This document shows positions 23,984 through 32,585 of a stretch of DNA of 64,000 nucleotides, piece by piece (the first letter of the stretch is position 1; each line of letters begins with the position of its first letter). The notes beneath the pieces are model-generated. The model was not told the DNA's origin. It worked only from the letters and a program-made list of their open reading frames with translations, and searched no databases. A program made the translations under genes and the position numbers. The DNA comes from Sphingomonas sp. Leaf407 (GTDB taxonomy: Bacteria; Pseudomonadota; Alphaproteobacteria; Sphingomonadales; Sphingomonadaceae), in assembly GCF_001425385.1 (NCBI RefSeq), contig NZ_LMQO01000004.1:349300-413299 (forward strand), read 5' to 3'.

Positions 23984-26475
23984 GCGACGATGTTCACCAG
24001 ACGGTCGGGGACGACGATGATCTTGCGCGGCGTCTTGCCGTCCAATGCGCGGACGATCTTTTCGCTCGCCAGTGCTGCGGCTTCGGCTACGTCCTTCGCC
24101 GCACCCTTGGGCAGCGTGATCGTGTCGCGCAGCTTGCCGTTCACCTGTACCGCGATCGTCGATTCGCTGTCGACCAGCATCGCCGGATCGACCACCGGCC
24201 AGCCTGCATCGGCGATCAGCCCGGCGCGGCCCAGTTGCGACCATGCCTCTTCCGCCAGATGCGGGATCATCGGGCTGACGAGCAGCAGCAGCGCGTCGAG
24301 ATCGGCGTCGGACACCGCATCCGCCTTCTCCGCCTCGCCGAGCAGCGTGTAGAGCTTGGCCACCGCCTTGTTGAACTGGAGCGCCTCAATATCGGCGGCG
24401 ACGCCCGCGACGGTGCGATGCACCGCGCGGGTCAGCACCTGCGGACTGGTGCCGCCGGGGGTATAGCCTGCGACGAGCTTCCAGACGCGCTTGACGAAAC
24501 GTTCGGCGCCTTCGATGCCCGCCTCGCTCCACGGCAGGTCGCGTTCGGGCGGACTGTCGGACAGCATGAACCAGCGCGCGGCATCGGCGCCGTAGCGATC
24601 GAGAATCGGTTCGGGATCGACCGTGTTCTTCTTCGACTTCGACATTTTTTCGATGCGGCCGACGGTGATGGCGTCACCGGTCGCGGCTTCGATGCCGTCG
24701 GTCACTTCGGCGGGGGCAAGCCAGCGGCCATCCGCCGACTTGTACGTCTCGTGCGTGACCATCCCCTGCGTGAACAGTCCGGCGAACGGTTCCTTCAGGT
24801 CGATCAGCCCGACATGGTTGAGCGCGCGGGTCCAGAAGCGCGCATAGAGCAGGTGGAGGATCGCATGCTCGACCCCGCCGATATATTGCCCGACCGGCAG
24901 CCAGCTTTCGGCGACCGCGCGGTCGAACGGTTTGTCGTCGGGCTGGCTGGCGAAGCGGATGAAATACCACGACGAATCGACGAAGGTGTCGAGCGTGTCG
25001 GTCTCGCGCCGCGCCGGGCTCCCACATGCCGGGCAGTCGACATGCTTCCATGTCGGATGACGGTCGAGCGGGTTGCCGGGGATGTCGAACGACACATCCT
25101 CGGGCAGCTTGACCGGCAGTTGCTCGCGCGGCACCGGCACTACGCCGCAGGCGTCGCAATGCACGATCGGGATCGGCGTGCCCCAATAGCGCTGGCGGCT
25201 GACGCCCCAGTCGCGCAGGCGCCACACCGTCGTGCCCTTGCCCCAGCCTTCGCTTTCGGCACGGTCGATGACAAAACGCTTCGCGGCGGCGACGTCCAGC
25301 CCGTCGAGCGGACCCGAGTTCACGAGGCGGCCGGGGCCGGTATAGGCTTCATCGCCGGCGAACACCGGATCGGCAGTCTCGTCGTCCGCCACCACGCGGC
25401 GCACGTCGAGGCCGTATTTGCGCGCGAAGTCGAGGTCACGCTGGTCGTGCGCGGGCACGCCCATCACCGCGCCGGTGCCATAGTCCATCAGCACGAAGTT
25501 CGCGATATAGACCGGCAGCGTCGCCGCCGGGTCGAGCGGGTGCCGCATCCGGTAGCCGGTGTCGAACCCCAGCTTCTCGGCGGTATCCAGTTCGGCGGCG
25601 GTCGTGCCGCCCTGCTTGCACAGTTCGATGAACGCGGCGGCTTCCGCATTGCCCTCGGCCAGCGCGCGCGCGACCGGATGGTCGGCGGCGATCGCGACGA
25701 AGCTGGCGCCGAAGATCGTGTCGGGGCGGGTCGAATAGACTTCGATCCCCTGATCGAACGGGGCGACCGGCGCGAAGGCGAATTGTAGCCCCTCGGACTT
25801 GCCGATCCAGTTTTCCTGCATCAACCGGACCTTGTCGGGCCACTGGTCGAGCGACCCCAGCCCGGCGAGCAGGTCGTCGGCGAAGTCGGTGATCTTCAGG
25901 AACCACTGGCTGAGCTTGCGCTTCTCGACCAGCGCGCCCGAGCGCCAGCCGCGCCCGTCGATCACCTGTTCGTTGGCCAGCACGGTCATGTCGACCGGGT
26001 CCCAGTTGACCGCCGATTCCTTGCGATAGACCAGACCGCCGTTCAGCAGTTCGAGGAACAGCGCCTGTTCGTGCCCGTAATATTCCGGGTCGCAGGTCGC
26101 GAATTCGCGGCTCCAGTCGAACGCGAGGCCCAGCCGCTTCAACTGCGCCTTCATCGCCGCGATATTGGCGTAGGTCCACTGGCCGGGATGGACCTTCTTT
26201 TCCATCGCCGCATTCTCGGCGGGCATGCCGAAGGCGTCCCAGCCCATCGGATGCAGCACCTCATGCCCCGTCATCCGCAGGAAGCGCGCAAGCACGTCAC
26301 CCATCGTATAGTTGCGGACATGGCCCATGTGGATGCGCCCCGAGGGATAGGGAAACATCTCGAGGACATAGCGCTTCGGCTTGGGCGACGAATCGTCGGC
26401 GACGAAGGTGCCGGCCGCGTCCCACGCGGCCTGCCAGCGTGCATCGGCCTCTGCGGGCATGAAACGGGAAGTCAT
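23980..26475 (-). CDS. leuS: leucyl-tRNA synthetase
   Basis: An 831-residue class Ia synthetase. The HIGH-type motif is [15 protein letters not shown] near residue 45; a zinc-type region [12 protein letters not shown] sits later, and KMSKSKKN carries the KMSKS loop. The editing domain lies between them. The start is the ATG at 26473-26475 ([15 protein letters not shown]), which fits the family; a much longer open frame upstream merely runs through the DUF3576 gene in another frame. It is 11 bases downstream of that gene. No T-box or leader hairpin was seen. Confidence 0.96.
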   Translation of the reverse strand: MTSRFMPAEADARWQAAWDAAGTFVADDSSPKPKRYVLEMFPYPSGRIHMGHVRNYTMGDVLARFLRMTGHEVLHPMGWDAFGMPAENAAMEKKVHPGQWTYANIAAMKAQLKRLGLAFDWSREFATCDPEYYGHEQALFLELLNGGLVYRKESAVNWDPVDMTVLANEQVIDGRGWRSGALVEKRKLSQWFLKITDFADDLLAGLGSLDQWPDKVRLMQENWIGKSEGLQFAFAPVAPFDQGIEVYSTRPDTIFGASFVAIAADHPVARALAEGNAEAAAFIELCKQGGTTAAELDTAEKLGFDTGYRMRHPLDPAATLPVYIANFVLMDYGTGAVMGVPAHDQRDLDFARKYGLDVRRVVADDETADPVFAGDEAYTGPGRLVNSGPLDGLDVAAAKRFVIDRAESEGWGKGTTVWRLRDWGVSRQRYWGTPIPIVHCDACGVVPVPREQLPVKLPEDVSFDIPGNPLDRHPTWKHVDCPACGSPARRETDTLDTFVDSSWYFIRFASQPDDKPFDRAVAESWLPVGQYIGGVEHAILHLLYARFWTRALNHVGLIDLKEPFAGLFTQGMVTHETYKSADGRWLAPAEVTDGIEAATGDAITVGRIEKMSKSKKNTVDPEPILDRYGADAARWFMLSDSPPERDLPWSEAGIEGAERFVKRVWKLVAGYTPGGTSPQVLTRAVHRTVAGVAADIEALQFNKAVAKLYTLLGEAEKADAVSDADLDALLLLVSPMIPHLAEEAWSQLGRAGLIADAGWPVVDPAMLVDSESTIAVQVNGKLRDTITLPKGAAKDVAEAAALASEKIVRALDGKTPRKIIVVPDRLVNIVA

Positions 26476-26486
26476 AAGGGTATCGC

Positions 26487-26921
26487 TCAGCCCGTCACTG
26501 CCCCGCGGCGCAGGTCGCGCGCCCGCGTCAGGATGATGTCTTCCAGCTTCTGCACGGTCGCGGCGGCGACCGGTGCCTCGACCCACTGGCCGTTCTGGTT
26601 GATCTGGCGCAGCGCCGCGACCCGCAGCGCGTCGGCACGCAAATCCTGGTCGAGGATCGACACCGTCACCTTGGTGCGCTCGGTCGGGGTCTGCGGATTG
26701 ACGTACCAGTCGGTCACGATGACGCCACCGTTCGAATCGGTCTGGGTCAGCGGCATGAACGACAGCGTGTCGAGGCTGGCGCGCCACAGATAGCTGTTCA
26801 CGCCGATCGTCGTCACCTTGGACGCGGCGAGATCGCCCGACACCCGGCCCTTGCCGCCGCTGCACGCGGCCACGGGCAGGGCGATCGTTGCCAGCAACGC
26901 GAGAAGCAGCGGGCGGTTCAT
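26487..26921 (-). CDS. DUF3576 lipoprotein
   Basis: A 144-residue protein with a lipoprotein signal ([18 protein letters not shown], acylated Cys20). The mature part has [32 protein letters not shown] and [17 protein letters not shown], the signature of DUF3576, found in alphaproteobacteria directly upstream of leuS. The function is unknown; linkage with lptE two genes on hints at an envelope role. It faces the outer-membrane protein gene across 225 bases, which should hold both promoters, but none is convincing. Confidence 0.88.
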   Translation of the reverse strand: MNRPLLLALLATIALPVAACSGGKGRVSGDLAASKVTTIGVNSYLWRASLDTLSFMPLTQTDSNGGVIVTDWYVNPQTPTERTKVTVSILDQDLRADALRVAALRQINQNGQWVEAPVAAATVQKLEDIILTRARDLRRGAVTG

Positions 26922-27146
26922 CGGCGGATTCCTTGACTACAGGCCAATATGGCGGTTCCGCCCGCTTCTATAGGCGGTGACGCTATCGCGGCAAGCGTGA
27001 TGCGTGTCCGTCTGGCCATGCCTCATCCCCACATCAACTCCGACAAATATGTGGGTTCGATGCAACAGGTGGCGGGAAAGCGACTTGCACCAGTGGAATG
27101 GCGCAACCGAATCGTGATAGCGCCATTAGCGGGGAGTGAGGAAACC

Positions 27147-27872
27147 ATGACGGGCAGCCGGATAGCGATGAGCGTGGGATTGGGGGCGATGATCGCCGCC
27201 GGTCTTGGTGCGTCGCCTGCGCTGTTCGCGCAGGAGCAACGCTCGCCGCGCGTGTTGAAGCGGCTGTCGTCGGAAGCAATGCCGCTGACCGGTATCGGTT
27301 CGTTCACGCCCGCGTCGGCCGATCCGCGACTCGTCGCCGCCCTGTCGCGCACCGGCCTCAACGCCACCGGATTTCAGTTCACTCCGTCCGAAGGCGCGGT
27401 GATCGGCAATCGCACGGTGAAGGTCGCGGTGCGGTCGCGGACGCTGCGGCCCAACCGCCTGCCCGACCGCGTTGCGGCGGCGGCGCCGATGCCCACGCTC
27501 AACCCGCTCGCCTACAACCTCGGCGTCTCGGTCGGCTGGAAGCGATTCGCGGTGTCGGGCGATCTGGCGCGGCTCGACCTCGCCGGACAGCCGGGCAGCC
27601 GCGAGCAGATGGGGCTGGGCGTCAGCTACACCGGTCGCAAGCTTGCCGCCCGCGTCGGTGCCAGCAGCGATCGTCCGCTGGCCGACCAGCCCGCGCTGAT
27701 CGCCGATCCGCAGGGCTATTCGCTCGACATGGGCGGATCGTACAAGCTGACCCGCAACCTCGATGTGACCGCCGGGGTCCGCTATCGTTCGGAACGCGAG
27801 CGGATGCTGCGCGTCGATCCCGATCGCCGCGACAGCCAGGCGGTCTATGTGGGCACCGCCTTCCGCTTCTAG
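27147..27872 (+). CDS. predicted outer-membrane beta-barrel protein of unknown function (241 aa)
   Basis: The start at 27147 follows GTGAGGAAACC and gives a signal peptide (AMSVGLGAMIAAGLGASPAL, cleaved near FAQE). A first part without clear structure (about 30-90) is followed by paired amphipathic strands (LGVSVGWKRFAVSGDLARLD, YSLDMGGSYKLTRNLDVTAG), ending in YVGTAFRF with a terminal Phe, the classic outer-membrane assembly signal. About six to eight strands fit the length. I do not recognise the family. It is not obviously in an operon. Confidence 0.7.
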   Translation: MTGSRIAMSVGLGAMIAAGLGASPALFAQEQRSPRVLKRLSSEAMPLTGIGSFTPASADPRLVAALSRTGLNATGFQFTPSEGAVIGNRTVKVAVRSRTLRPNRLPDRVAAAAPMPTLNPLAYNLGVSVGWKRFAVSGDLARLDLAGQPGSREQMGLGVSYTGRKLAARVGASSDRPLADQPALIADPQGYSLDMGGSYKLTRNLDVTAGVRYRSERERMLRVDPDRRDSQAVYVGTAFRF

Positions 27873-27898
27873 GCTGGATCAACCGTCACATCCGCAGC

Positions 27899-28006
27899 AT
27901 CACCCCGGACTCGTTCCGGGGTCTACGGCGCGGCAATCGATGCCGCTCGAGCCATTATCGATAGCCCAGGCGGCTGGGTGGACCCCGGAACAAGTCCGGG
28001 GTGACG
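27899..28006. repeat. inverted pair of CCCCGGA..TCCGGGG hairpins (family B)
   Basis: TCACCCCGGACTCGTTCCGG at the left and its near reverse complement near 27981-28006 (ACCCCGGAACAAGTCCGGGG) enclose about 55 bases. Each arm also folds on itself. A single unit of the same family is at 48687-48715. The rest of the gap up to the permease start at 28096 shows nothing else. Confidence 0.7.
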
Positions 28007-28095
28007 ATATGGAGATGAAAGCCCATCGGGGCTGAGTCCGGCGGGCATCGGCCTGCCCCTCGACAGATCGCCCTCGCTCCGCTCTAGCGGCGGCG

Positions 28096-28854
28096 ATGCT
28101 CGATCCCCTTTCCCTGACACTTGCCGCCGGTGCCGGCATGGCCGGCGGCGCGATGAACGCGCTGGCCGGCGGCGGCACCTTTGCCACCATGCCCGCGCTG
28201 ATCGCGCTCGGCCTGCCCGGATCGGTCGCCAACGCGACGTCGAATGTGGCGTTGCAGCCCGGCGCGATCGCCAGTGCATGGGCCTATCGCAACGGACTGG
28301 GGCCGCTCGGCGGGCTGCCGATCCGGTTGCTGGCGACGATCACCTTCGTGTCGGGGCTGCTCGGCAGCATGTTGCTGGTGTGGACGCCGAGCGACCTGTT
28401 CGATGTGATCGTGCCGTGGCTGTTGCTGGTCGCGTTCCTCGCCATTGCGCTGGGGCGGCGCGCGGCGGCGTGGCTGCACGACCGGGTGACGATCGGCCCC
28501 GCCACGCTGATCGTCGCGCAGGTGCTGCTCGGCGTCTATGGCGGCTATTTCGGAGGTGGCGTCGGCATGATGGTGACGGCGACCTATGGCCTGCTCGCCG
28601 GACAGAGCGTGCAGTCGATGGCCGCGCCGCGCACGCTGATGCTGGCGACCGCCAACAGCGCGGCGGCGATCGTGTTCATCGCCACCGGGATCGTCGCGTG
28701 GGCGGCGTGTATCCCGATGATCCTCGGCGGCATTCTCGGCGGATGGCTCGGCGCGAAGCTGACCGGCCGGCTGACCGCCGGACAGATCCGGGCGTGGACG
28801 TTGTTCGTGACCGCGAGTGTCACCGCCGTGTTCTTCTGGCGCGCCTATGGCTGA
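28096..28854 (+). CDS. TauE/SafE family sulfite/sulfonate exporter-like permease
   Basis: A 252-residue inner-membrane protein with about eight helices in two repeats. The N-terminal motif GMAGGAMNALAGGGTFATMP and the second-half GVYGGYFGGGVGMMVTA are the paired TauE/SafE signatures. Known members export sulfite, sulfoacetate or related anions, but many are uncharacterised. The start has only a weak ribosome site. It stands alone between repeat elements, with no sulfonate genes beside it, so the substrate is open. Confidence 0.88.
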   Translation: MLDPLSLTLAAGAGMAGGAMNALAGGGTFATMPALIALGLPGSVANATSNVALQPGAIASAWAYRNGLGPLGGLPIRLLATITFVSGLLGSMLLVWTPSDLFDVIVPWLLLVAFLAIALGRRAAAWLHDRVTIGPATLIVAQVLLGVYGGYFGGGVGMMVTATYGLLAGQSVQSMAAPRTLMLATANSAAAIVFIATGIVAWAACIPMILGGILGGWLGAKLTGRLTAGQIRAWTLFVTASVTAVFFWRAYG

Positions 28855-28859
28855 GTTTT

Positions 28860-28875
28860 AGGACCGATCGACATT
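28860..28875. repeat. 16-base exact dispersed repeat AGGACCGATCGACATT (copy 1)
   Basis: The same 16 bases occur at 48660-48675, each time right after a gene and just before a hairpin-type repeat. A near reverse-complement end is at 48769-48784. It may mark the border of a small repeated element. Confidence 0.5.
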
Positions 28876-28898
28876 TAGCCAGACGGCGGCTCCTGCAT

Positions 28899-29008
28899 CT
28901 CCCCTCCCTGACAAGGGAGGGGTTGGGGGTGGGTTGGCCGGTTGTGGAGCGCTTACGTTTCCTCGCGGGCCGACCCACCCCCGGCCCCTCCCTTGTCAGG
29001 GAGGGGAG
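28899..29008. repeat. GC-rich intergenic palindromic element (family C copy 2)
   Basis: The left arm (CCCCTCCCTGACAAGGGAGG) and right arm (CCCCTCCCTTGTCAGGGAGG) are mutual complements around a spacer containing GAGCGCTTACGTTTCCTCGC. It is almost identical over about 60 bases to the element at 59028-59123 (two differences in the spacer and right arm). Confidence 0.8.
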
Positions 29009-29045
29009 CAGATCGGGACGGCATTTCGTCGACTGCCGATCCCGA

Positions 29046-29657
29046 CTAGCGCGGACGGTCCATGACGAAGTGCGCATCCTCGCCGATCTCGAAATAATCG
29101 CCTGCCCCGCCGCCGCGCAGGATCGGACGGGCGCGTGCCGTTTGATAGACACCGTCGTCAAGCAGCGACCGGTCGATATGGACGTGGACGACCTCGCCCA
29201 GCACCAGCCATGTCGGGATCGCGCCACCGCCCGCGTCGGTCAGTTGCACGATCTGGGTCAGGCGGCATTCGAACTGCACCGGCGACCCGGCGACACGCGG
29301 CGGTGCCACCGCCACCGAGGGCAGCGTATCGAGCCCGGTGAGCGCGAACTCGTCGCGGTCGGTCGTCGCCGATGTGGCGTTCATCGCCTCCCCCTGCGCG
29401 CGGGTGGCGAGGTTCCACACGAACGCGCCCGTTTCGCGCACATTCGCCAGCGTGTCCTTGGCCCCGGTCGACGCGAAGCCGATGATCGGCGGGCGATAGT
29501 TGAAGGCGTTGAAGAAACTGTACGGCGCGAGATTGCGTTTGCCACCCGCCGACACGCTGGAAATCCAGCCGATCGGCCGCGGGGCGACGATCGCGTTGAA
29601 CGGATCGTGCGGCAGGCCATGGCCATCGGCGGGAACATAGGAATGGAAGTCGGTCAT
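29046..29657 (-). CDS. flavin reductase-like domain protein (FMN-binding split barrel)
   Basis: A 203-residue FMN-binding protein. The opening IVAPRPIGWISSVSAGGKRN followed by LAPYSFFNAFNYRPPIIGF is the hallmark of the flavin-reductase-like/DIM6 NTAB family, and GEVVHVHIDRSLLDDGVYQ is the usual later motif. Such proteins supply reduced flavin to a monooxygenase or act on their own. No monooxygenase is next to it. It is divergent from the cytochrome b gene, separated by 75 bases. Confidence 0.88.
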   Translation of the reverse strand: MTDFHSYVPADGHGLPHDPFNAIVAPRPIGWISSVSAGGKRNLAPYSFFNAFNYRPPIIGFASTGAKDTLANVRETGAFVWNLATRAQGEAMNATSATTDRDEFALTGLDTLPSVAVAPPRVAGSPVQFECRLTQIVQLTDAGGGAIPTWLVLGEVVHVHIDRSLLDDGVYQTARARPILRGGGAGDYFEIGEDAHFVMDRPR

Positions 29658-29732
29658 GCCACCCCAACGCACGAGGCGGACGAAGCGTGCAAGCCCCTTC
29701 GCAGCGCGTGGCAGGGCGGATAGGGTGCGGCG

Positions 29733-30425
29733 ATGAACGCACGCACCGTCTATCGCCACCGGCTGGCCACCCGGTTGTGGCACTGGGTCAATGCGGTGGC
29801 GATCGTCATCCTGATCGGCAGCGGGCTGATGATCCTCAACGCCCATCCCCGGCTCTACTGGGGGCGTTATGGCGCGAACTTCGACACGGCGTGGCTGACG
29901 TTCGATCGCTTTCCCGGCTGGGTGACGATCCCGCAGACCTATAATCTGGCACTGGCGCGCAACTGGCACCTGAGCTTCGCGCTGGTGCTGGGGTTCGGCT
30001 TGCTGGCCTATATGATCGTCAGCCTCGTCAACCGCCATTTCCAGCGCGACCTGACGATCCGGGCACGCGAACTGTCGCGCACCCACCTGATGGCCGACGT
30101 GAAGGCGCATCTGGCGTTCCGCTTCCACAATCCCGAACGGCCGGGCGACTATAACGTGTTGCAGAAACTGAGTTATGCGCTGGTGCTCTTCGGGCTGCTG
30201 CCACTGGTGATCGCGACCGGCATCGCCATGTCGCCGGGGCTGAACGCGGCGTTCCCGTGGCTGCTCGACATTCTCGGCGGGCGGCAGTCGGCGCGGTCGA
30301 TCCATTTCCTCGCGGCCAGCGGCATCACGCTGTTCGTCATCGTCCATCTGGTGCTAGTGATCCTCGCGGGCGCGGTGAACGAGGTGCGATCGATGCTGAC
30401 CGGCTGGTGGCGGGTGCCACGATGA
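29733..30425 (+). CDS. membrane cytochrome b (Ni/Fe-hydrogenase cytochrome b-like)
   Basis: A 230-residue di-haem type cytochrome b with four to five helices. Haem-ligand histidines appear in RLATRLWHWVNAVAI (first helix), RNWHLSFALVLGF (second) and RSIHFLAASGITLFVIVHLV (last). The start ATG is at 29733. The stop overlaps the next gene by four bases. That gene is a molybdopterin oxidoreductase, so this is its membrane electron donor or acceptor, analogous to YedZ/MsrQ but of a different cytochrome b family. Confidence 0.85.
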   Translation: MNARTVYRHRLATRLWHWVNAVAIVILIGSGLMILNAHPRLYWGRYGANFDTAWLTFDRFPGWVTIPQTYNLALARNWHLSFALVLGFGLLAYMIVSLVNRHFQRDLTIRARELSRTHLMADVKAHLAFRFHNPERPGDYNVLQKLSYALVLFGLLPLVIATGIAMSPGLNAAFPWLLDILGGRQSARSIHFLAASGITLFVIVHLVLVILAGAVNEVRSMLTGWWRVPR

Positions 30426-31174
30426 GCCGGCTGGTCTCGCGCCGTTCGGCGCTGGTCGTCGGGGCCGGCGGCCTTGTCGCTGCGTGTGACAGGGTGGCGC
30501 AACTTCCCGCAGCGCAGACCCTGCTCGGCGGGGCGGAGGACGTGCATCGCGGCCTCCAGCGCTCGATCACCGCGCGCGATGCGCTGGCGGTCGAATATTC
30601 GGCCGACCAGCGCTCGCCGGTCTTTCGCGCGAACGGCACCAACAACCCGAACACGCCCGATTACAACGCCCATGCCGCCAACCGCTTCGCCGACTGGAGG
30701 GTGGTCGTCGACGGGCTCGTCGCCCGGCCGCTGTCGCTCCGGCTCGATCAGGTCCGGCAGATGCCGTCGCGCCAGCAGATCACGCGGCACGATTGCGTCG
30801 AGGGGTGGAGCGCGATCGGCAAATGGACCGGGCCGCGGCTGTCGCGCCTCCTCGATCTCGCCGGGCTGCGGCCACAGGCGCGCTATCTGGTGTTCCACTG
30901 TGCCGATGCGATTGGCGGGCGGCGATATTATGAATCGATCGACCTGATCGACGCTTTCCACCCGCAGACGATCCTCGCTTGGGCGCTCAACGACCGGTTG
31001 CTCGGCATCCCCAACGGCGCGCCGCTGCGGCTGCGGGTCGAACGGCAACTGGGCTACAAACACGCCAAATATGTCGAGCGGATCGAGGCGGTGGCATCGC
31101 TCGGCCCCATCGCCGGGGGCAAGGGCGGCTTCTGGGAGGATGTCGCCGGCTACGACTGGTACGCCGGTATCTGA
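30422..31174 (+). CDS. Tat-exported molybdopterin oxidoreductase (sulfite oxidase/YedY-like), probable lipoprotein
   Basis: A 250-residue periplasmic molybdenum enzyme. The N-terminus combines a twin-arginine motif (SRRSALVV) with a lipobox ending at Cys22 (GGLVAAC), so the mature protein is probably a lipoprotein. The oxidoreductase domain has the molybdenum-ligand Cys125 in TRHDCVEGWSAIG and the later RLRVERQLGYKHAKYVERIE. Translational coupling to the cytochrome b suggests a two-protein redox complex. MsrP (YedY) repairs oxidised methionines, but this branch is only distantly similar, and the substrate is open. Confidence 0.87.
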   Translation: MSRLVSRRSALVVGAGGLVAACDRVAQLPAAQTLLGGAEDVHRGLQRSITARDALAVEYSADQRSPVFRANGTNNPNTPDYNAHAANRFADWRVVVDGLVARPLSLRLDQVRQMPSRQQITRHDCVEGWSAIGKWTGPRLSRLLDLAGLRPQARYLVFHCADAIGGRRYYESIDLIDAFHPQTILAWALNDRLLGIPNGAPLRLRVERQLGYKHAKYVERIEAVASLGPIAGGKGGFWEDVAGYDWYAGI

Positions 31175-31272
31175 CGCTGCCGACGGCCTCAAGGCTACAC
31201 GCATTTCTTGCGCCCGCTGCGCGGCTCGCCTAGGCGCGCGGCAAACGTCCCCTTTGCACAAGGAGCCTTCGC

Positions 31273-32490
31273 ATGGCCGACCCCATCAATCGCGTCGTGC
31301 TCGCCTATTCGGGCGGGCTCGACACCAGCGTCATCCTCAAATGGCTTCAGCAGAACTATAATTGCGAAGTCGTGACCTTCACCGCCGATCTGGGCCAGGG
31401 CGAGGAGCTAGAGCCGGCGCGCAAGAAGGCCGAGCTGATGGGCGTGAAGCCCGAGCATATCTTCATCGACGATCTGCGCGAGGAATTCGTCGGCGACTTC
31501 GTGTTCCCGATGATGCGCGCCAATGCGCTGTACGAAGGGCTGTACCTGCTCGGCACCTCGATCGCGCGGCCGCTGATCGCCAAGCGCCAGATCGAAATCG
31601 CGCGTCAGGTGAACGCCGACGCCGTCAGCCACGGCGCGACCGGCAAGGGCAACGATCAGGTCCGCTTCGAACTGGGCTATTACGCGCTCCAGCCCGACAT
31701 CAAGGTGATCGCGCCGTGGCGCGAATGGGACCTGACCAGCCGCACCGCCCTGATCGCGTTTGCCGAGGCGCACCAGATCCCGGTGCCCAAGGACAAGCGC
31801 GGCGAATCGCCGTTCTCGACCGACGCGAACCTCCTGCACACCTCGTCGGAGGGCAAGGTTCTCGAGGACCCGTGGGAAGAAGTGCCCGAGTACGTCTTCT
31901 CGCGCACCGTCAGCCCCGAGGACGCGCCCGATCGCCCACAGATCGTCACCATCGCGTTCGAGCGCGGCGATGCGGTCGCGGTCGATGGCGAAGGCATGTC
32001 GCCCGCGACGCTGCTCGCCAAGCTGAACGACCTTGGCCGGGCGCATGGCATCGGCCGGCTCGACCTCGTCGAGAACCGCTTCGTCGGCATGAAGTCGCGC
32101 GGCATGTACGAAACGCCGGGCGGCACGATCCTCCACGCCGCGCACCGCGCGATCGAACAGATCACGCTCGACCGTGGTGCCGCGCATCTGAAGGACGAAC
32201 TGGCGCCGCGCTATGCCGAGCTGCTCTACAACGGCTTCTGGTTCTCGCCGGAGCGCGAGATGTTGCAGGCGGCGATCGATCACAGCCAGCTCAAGGTATC
32301 GGGCGAAGTCCGGCTGAAGCTGTACAAGGGCGGGTGCCACATCATCGGCCGCCGCTCGCCCAATTCGCTCTACAGCGAAAAAGTCGTGACGTTCGAGGAC
32401 GATCAGGGCGCGTACGACCAGCGCGACGCTGCCGGCTTCATCAAGCTGAACGCGCTGCGCCTGCGCCTGCTCGGCCGCCGCGACCGCTGA
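31273..32490 (+). CDS. argG: argininosuccinate synthase
   Basis: A 405-residue enzyme joining citrulline and aspartate with ATP to form argininosuccinate in arginine synthesis. The ATP loop [18 protein letters not shown] is at the N-terminus, and [33 protein letters not shown] and [17 protein letters not shown] follow as in the family. The start is the ATG at 31273 behind AAGGAG. A weak promoter pair (TTGCGC and TAGGCG, 17 apart) lies near 31207-31235. No other arginine gene is adjacent. Confidence 0.97.
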   Translation: MADPINRVVLAYSGGLDTSVILKWLQQNYNCEVVTFTADLGQGEELEPARKKAELMGVKPEHIFIDDLREEFVGDFVFPMMRANALYEGLYLLGTSIARPLIAKRQIEIARQVNADAVSHGATGKGNDQVRFELGYYALQPDIKVIAPWREWDLTSRTALIAFAEAHQIPVPKDKRGESPFSTDANLLHTSSEGKVLEDPWEEVPEYVFSRTVSPEDAPDRPQIVTIAFERGDAVAVDGEGMSPATLLAKLNDLGRAHGIGRLDLVENRFVGMKSRGMYETPGGTILHAAHRAIEQITLDRGAAHLKDELAPRYAELLYNGFWFSPEREMLQAAIDHSQLKVSGEVRLKLYKGGCHIIGRRSPNSLYSEKVVTFEDDQGAYDQRDAAGFIKLNALRLRLLGRRDR

Positions 32491-32494
32491 TCCC

Positions 32495-32538
32495 GGATGG
32501 ATTTGCGCCGTGTTAGACGGCATGGCGCAAATCCATCC
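32495..32538. terminator. hairpin downstream of argG
   Basis: GGATGGATTTGCGCC and GGCGCAAATCCATCC are exact complements (15-base-pair stem, 14-base loop) starting five bases after the argG stop. A T-run does not follow, so release efficiency is uncertain. Confidence 0.7.
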
Positions 32539-32585
32539 CCCTCCCTTGCTAAACCGCCCCGTCCCGCCGTATCGCGGTGGACGGG

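Noticed and set aside
26476..26865. Extension of leuS upstream (961-codon frame)
   Set aside because: It would read through the DUF3576 gene in another frame; the family start [11 protein letters not shown] at 26475 is clear.
23980..26921. Leucine-responsive leader or T-box ahead of leuS
   Set aside because: No leader peptide with Leu runs, T-box motif or terminator was found; the gene is 11 bases behind another gene.
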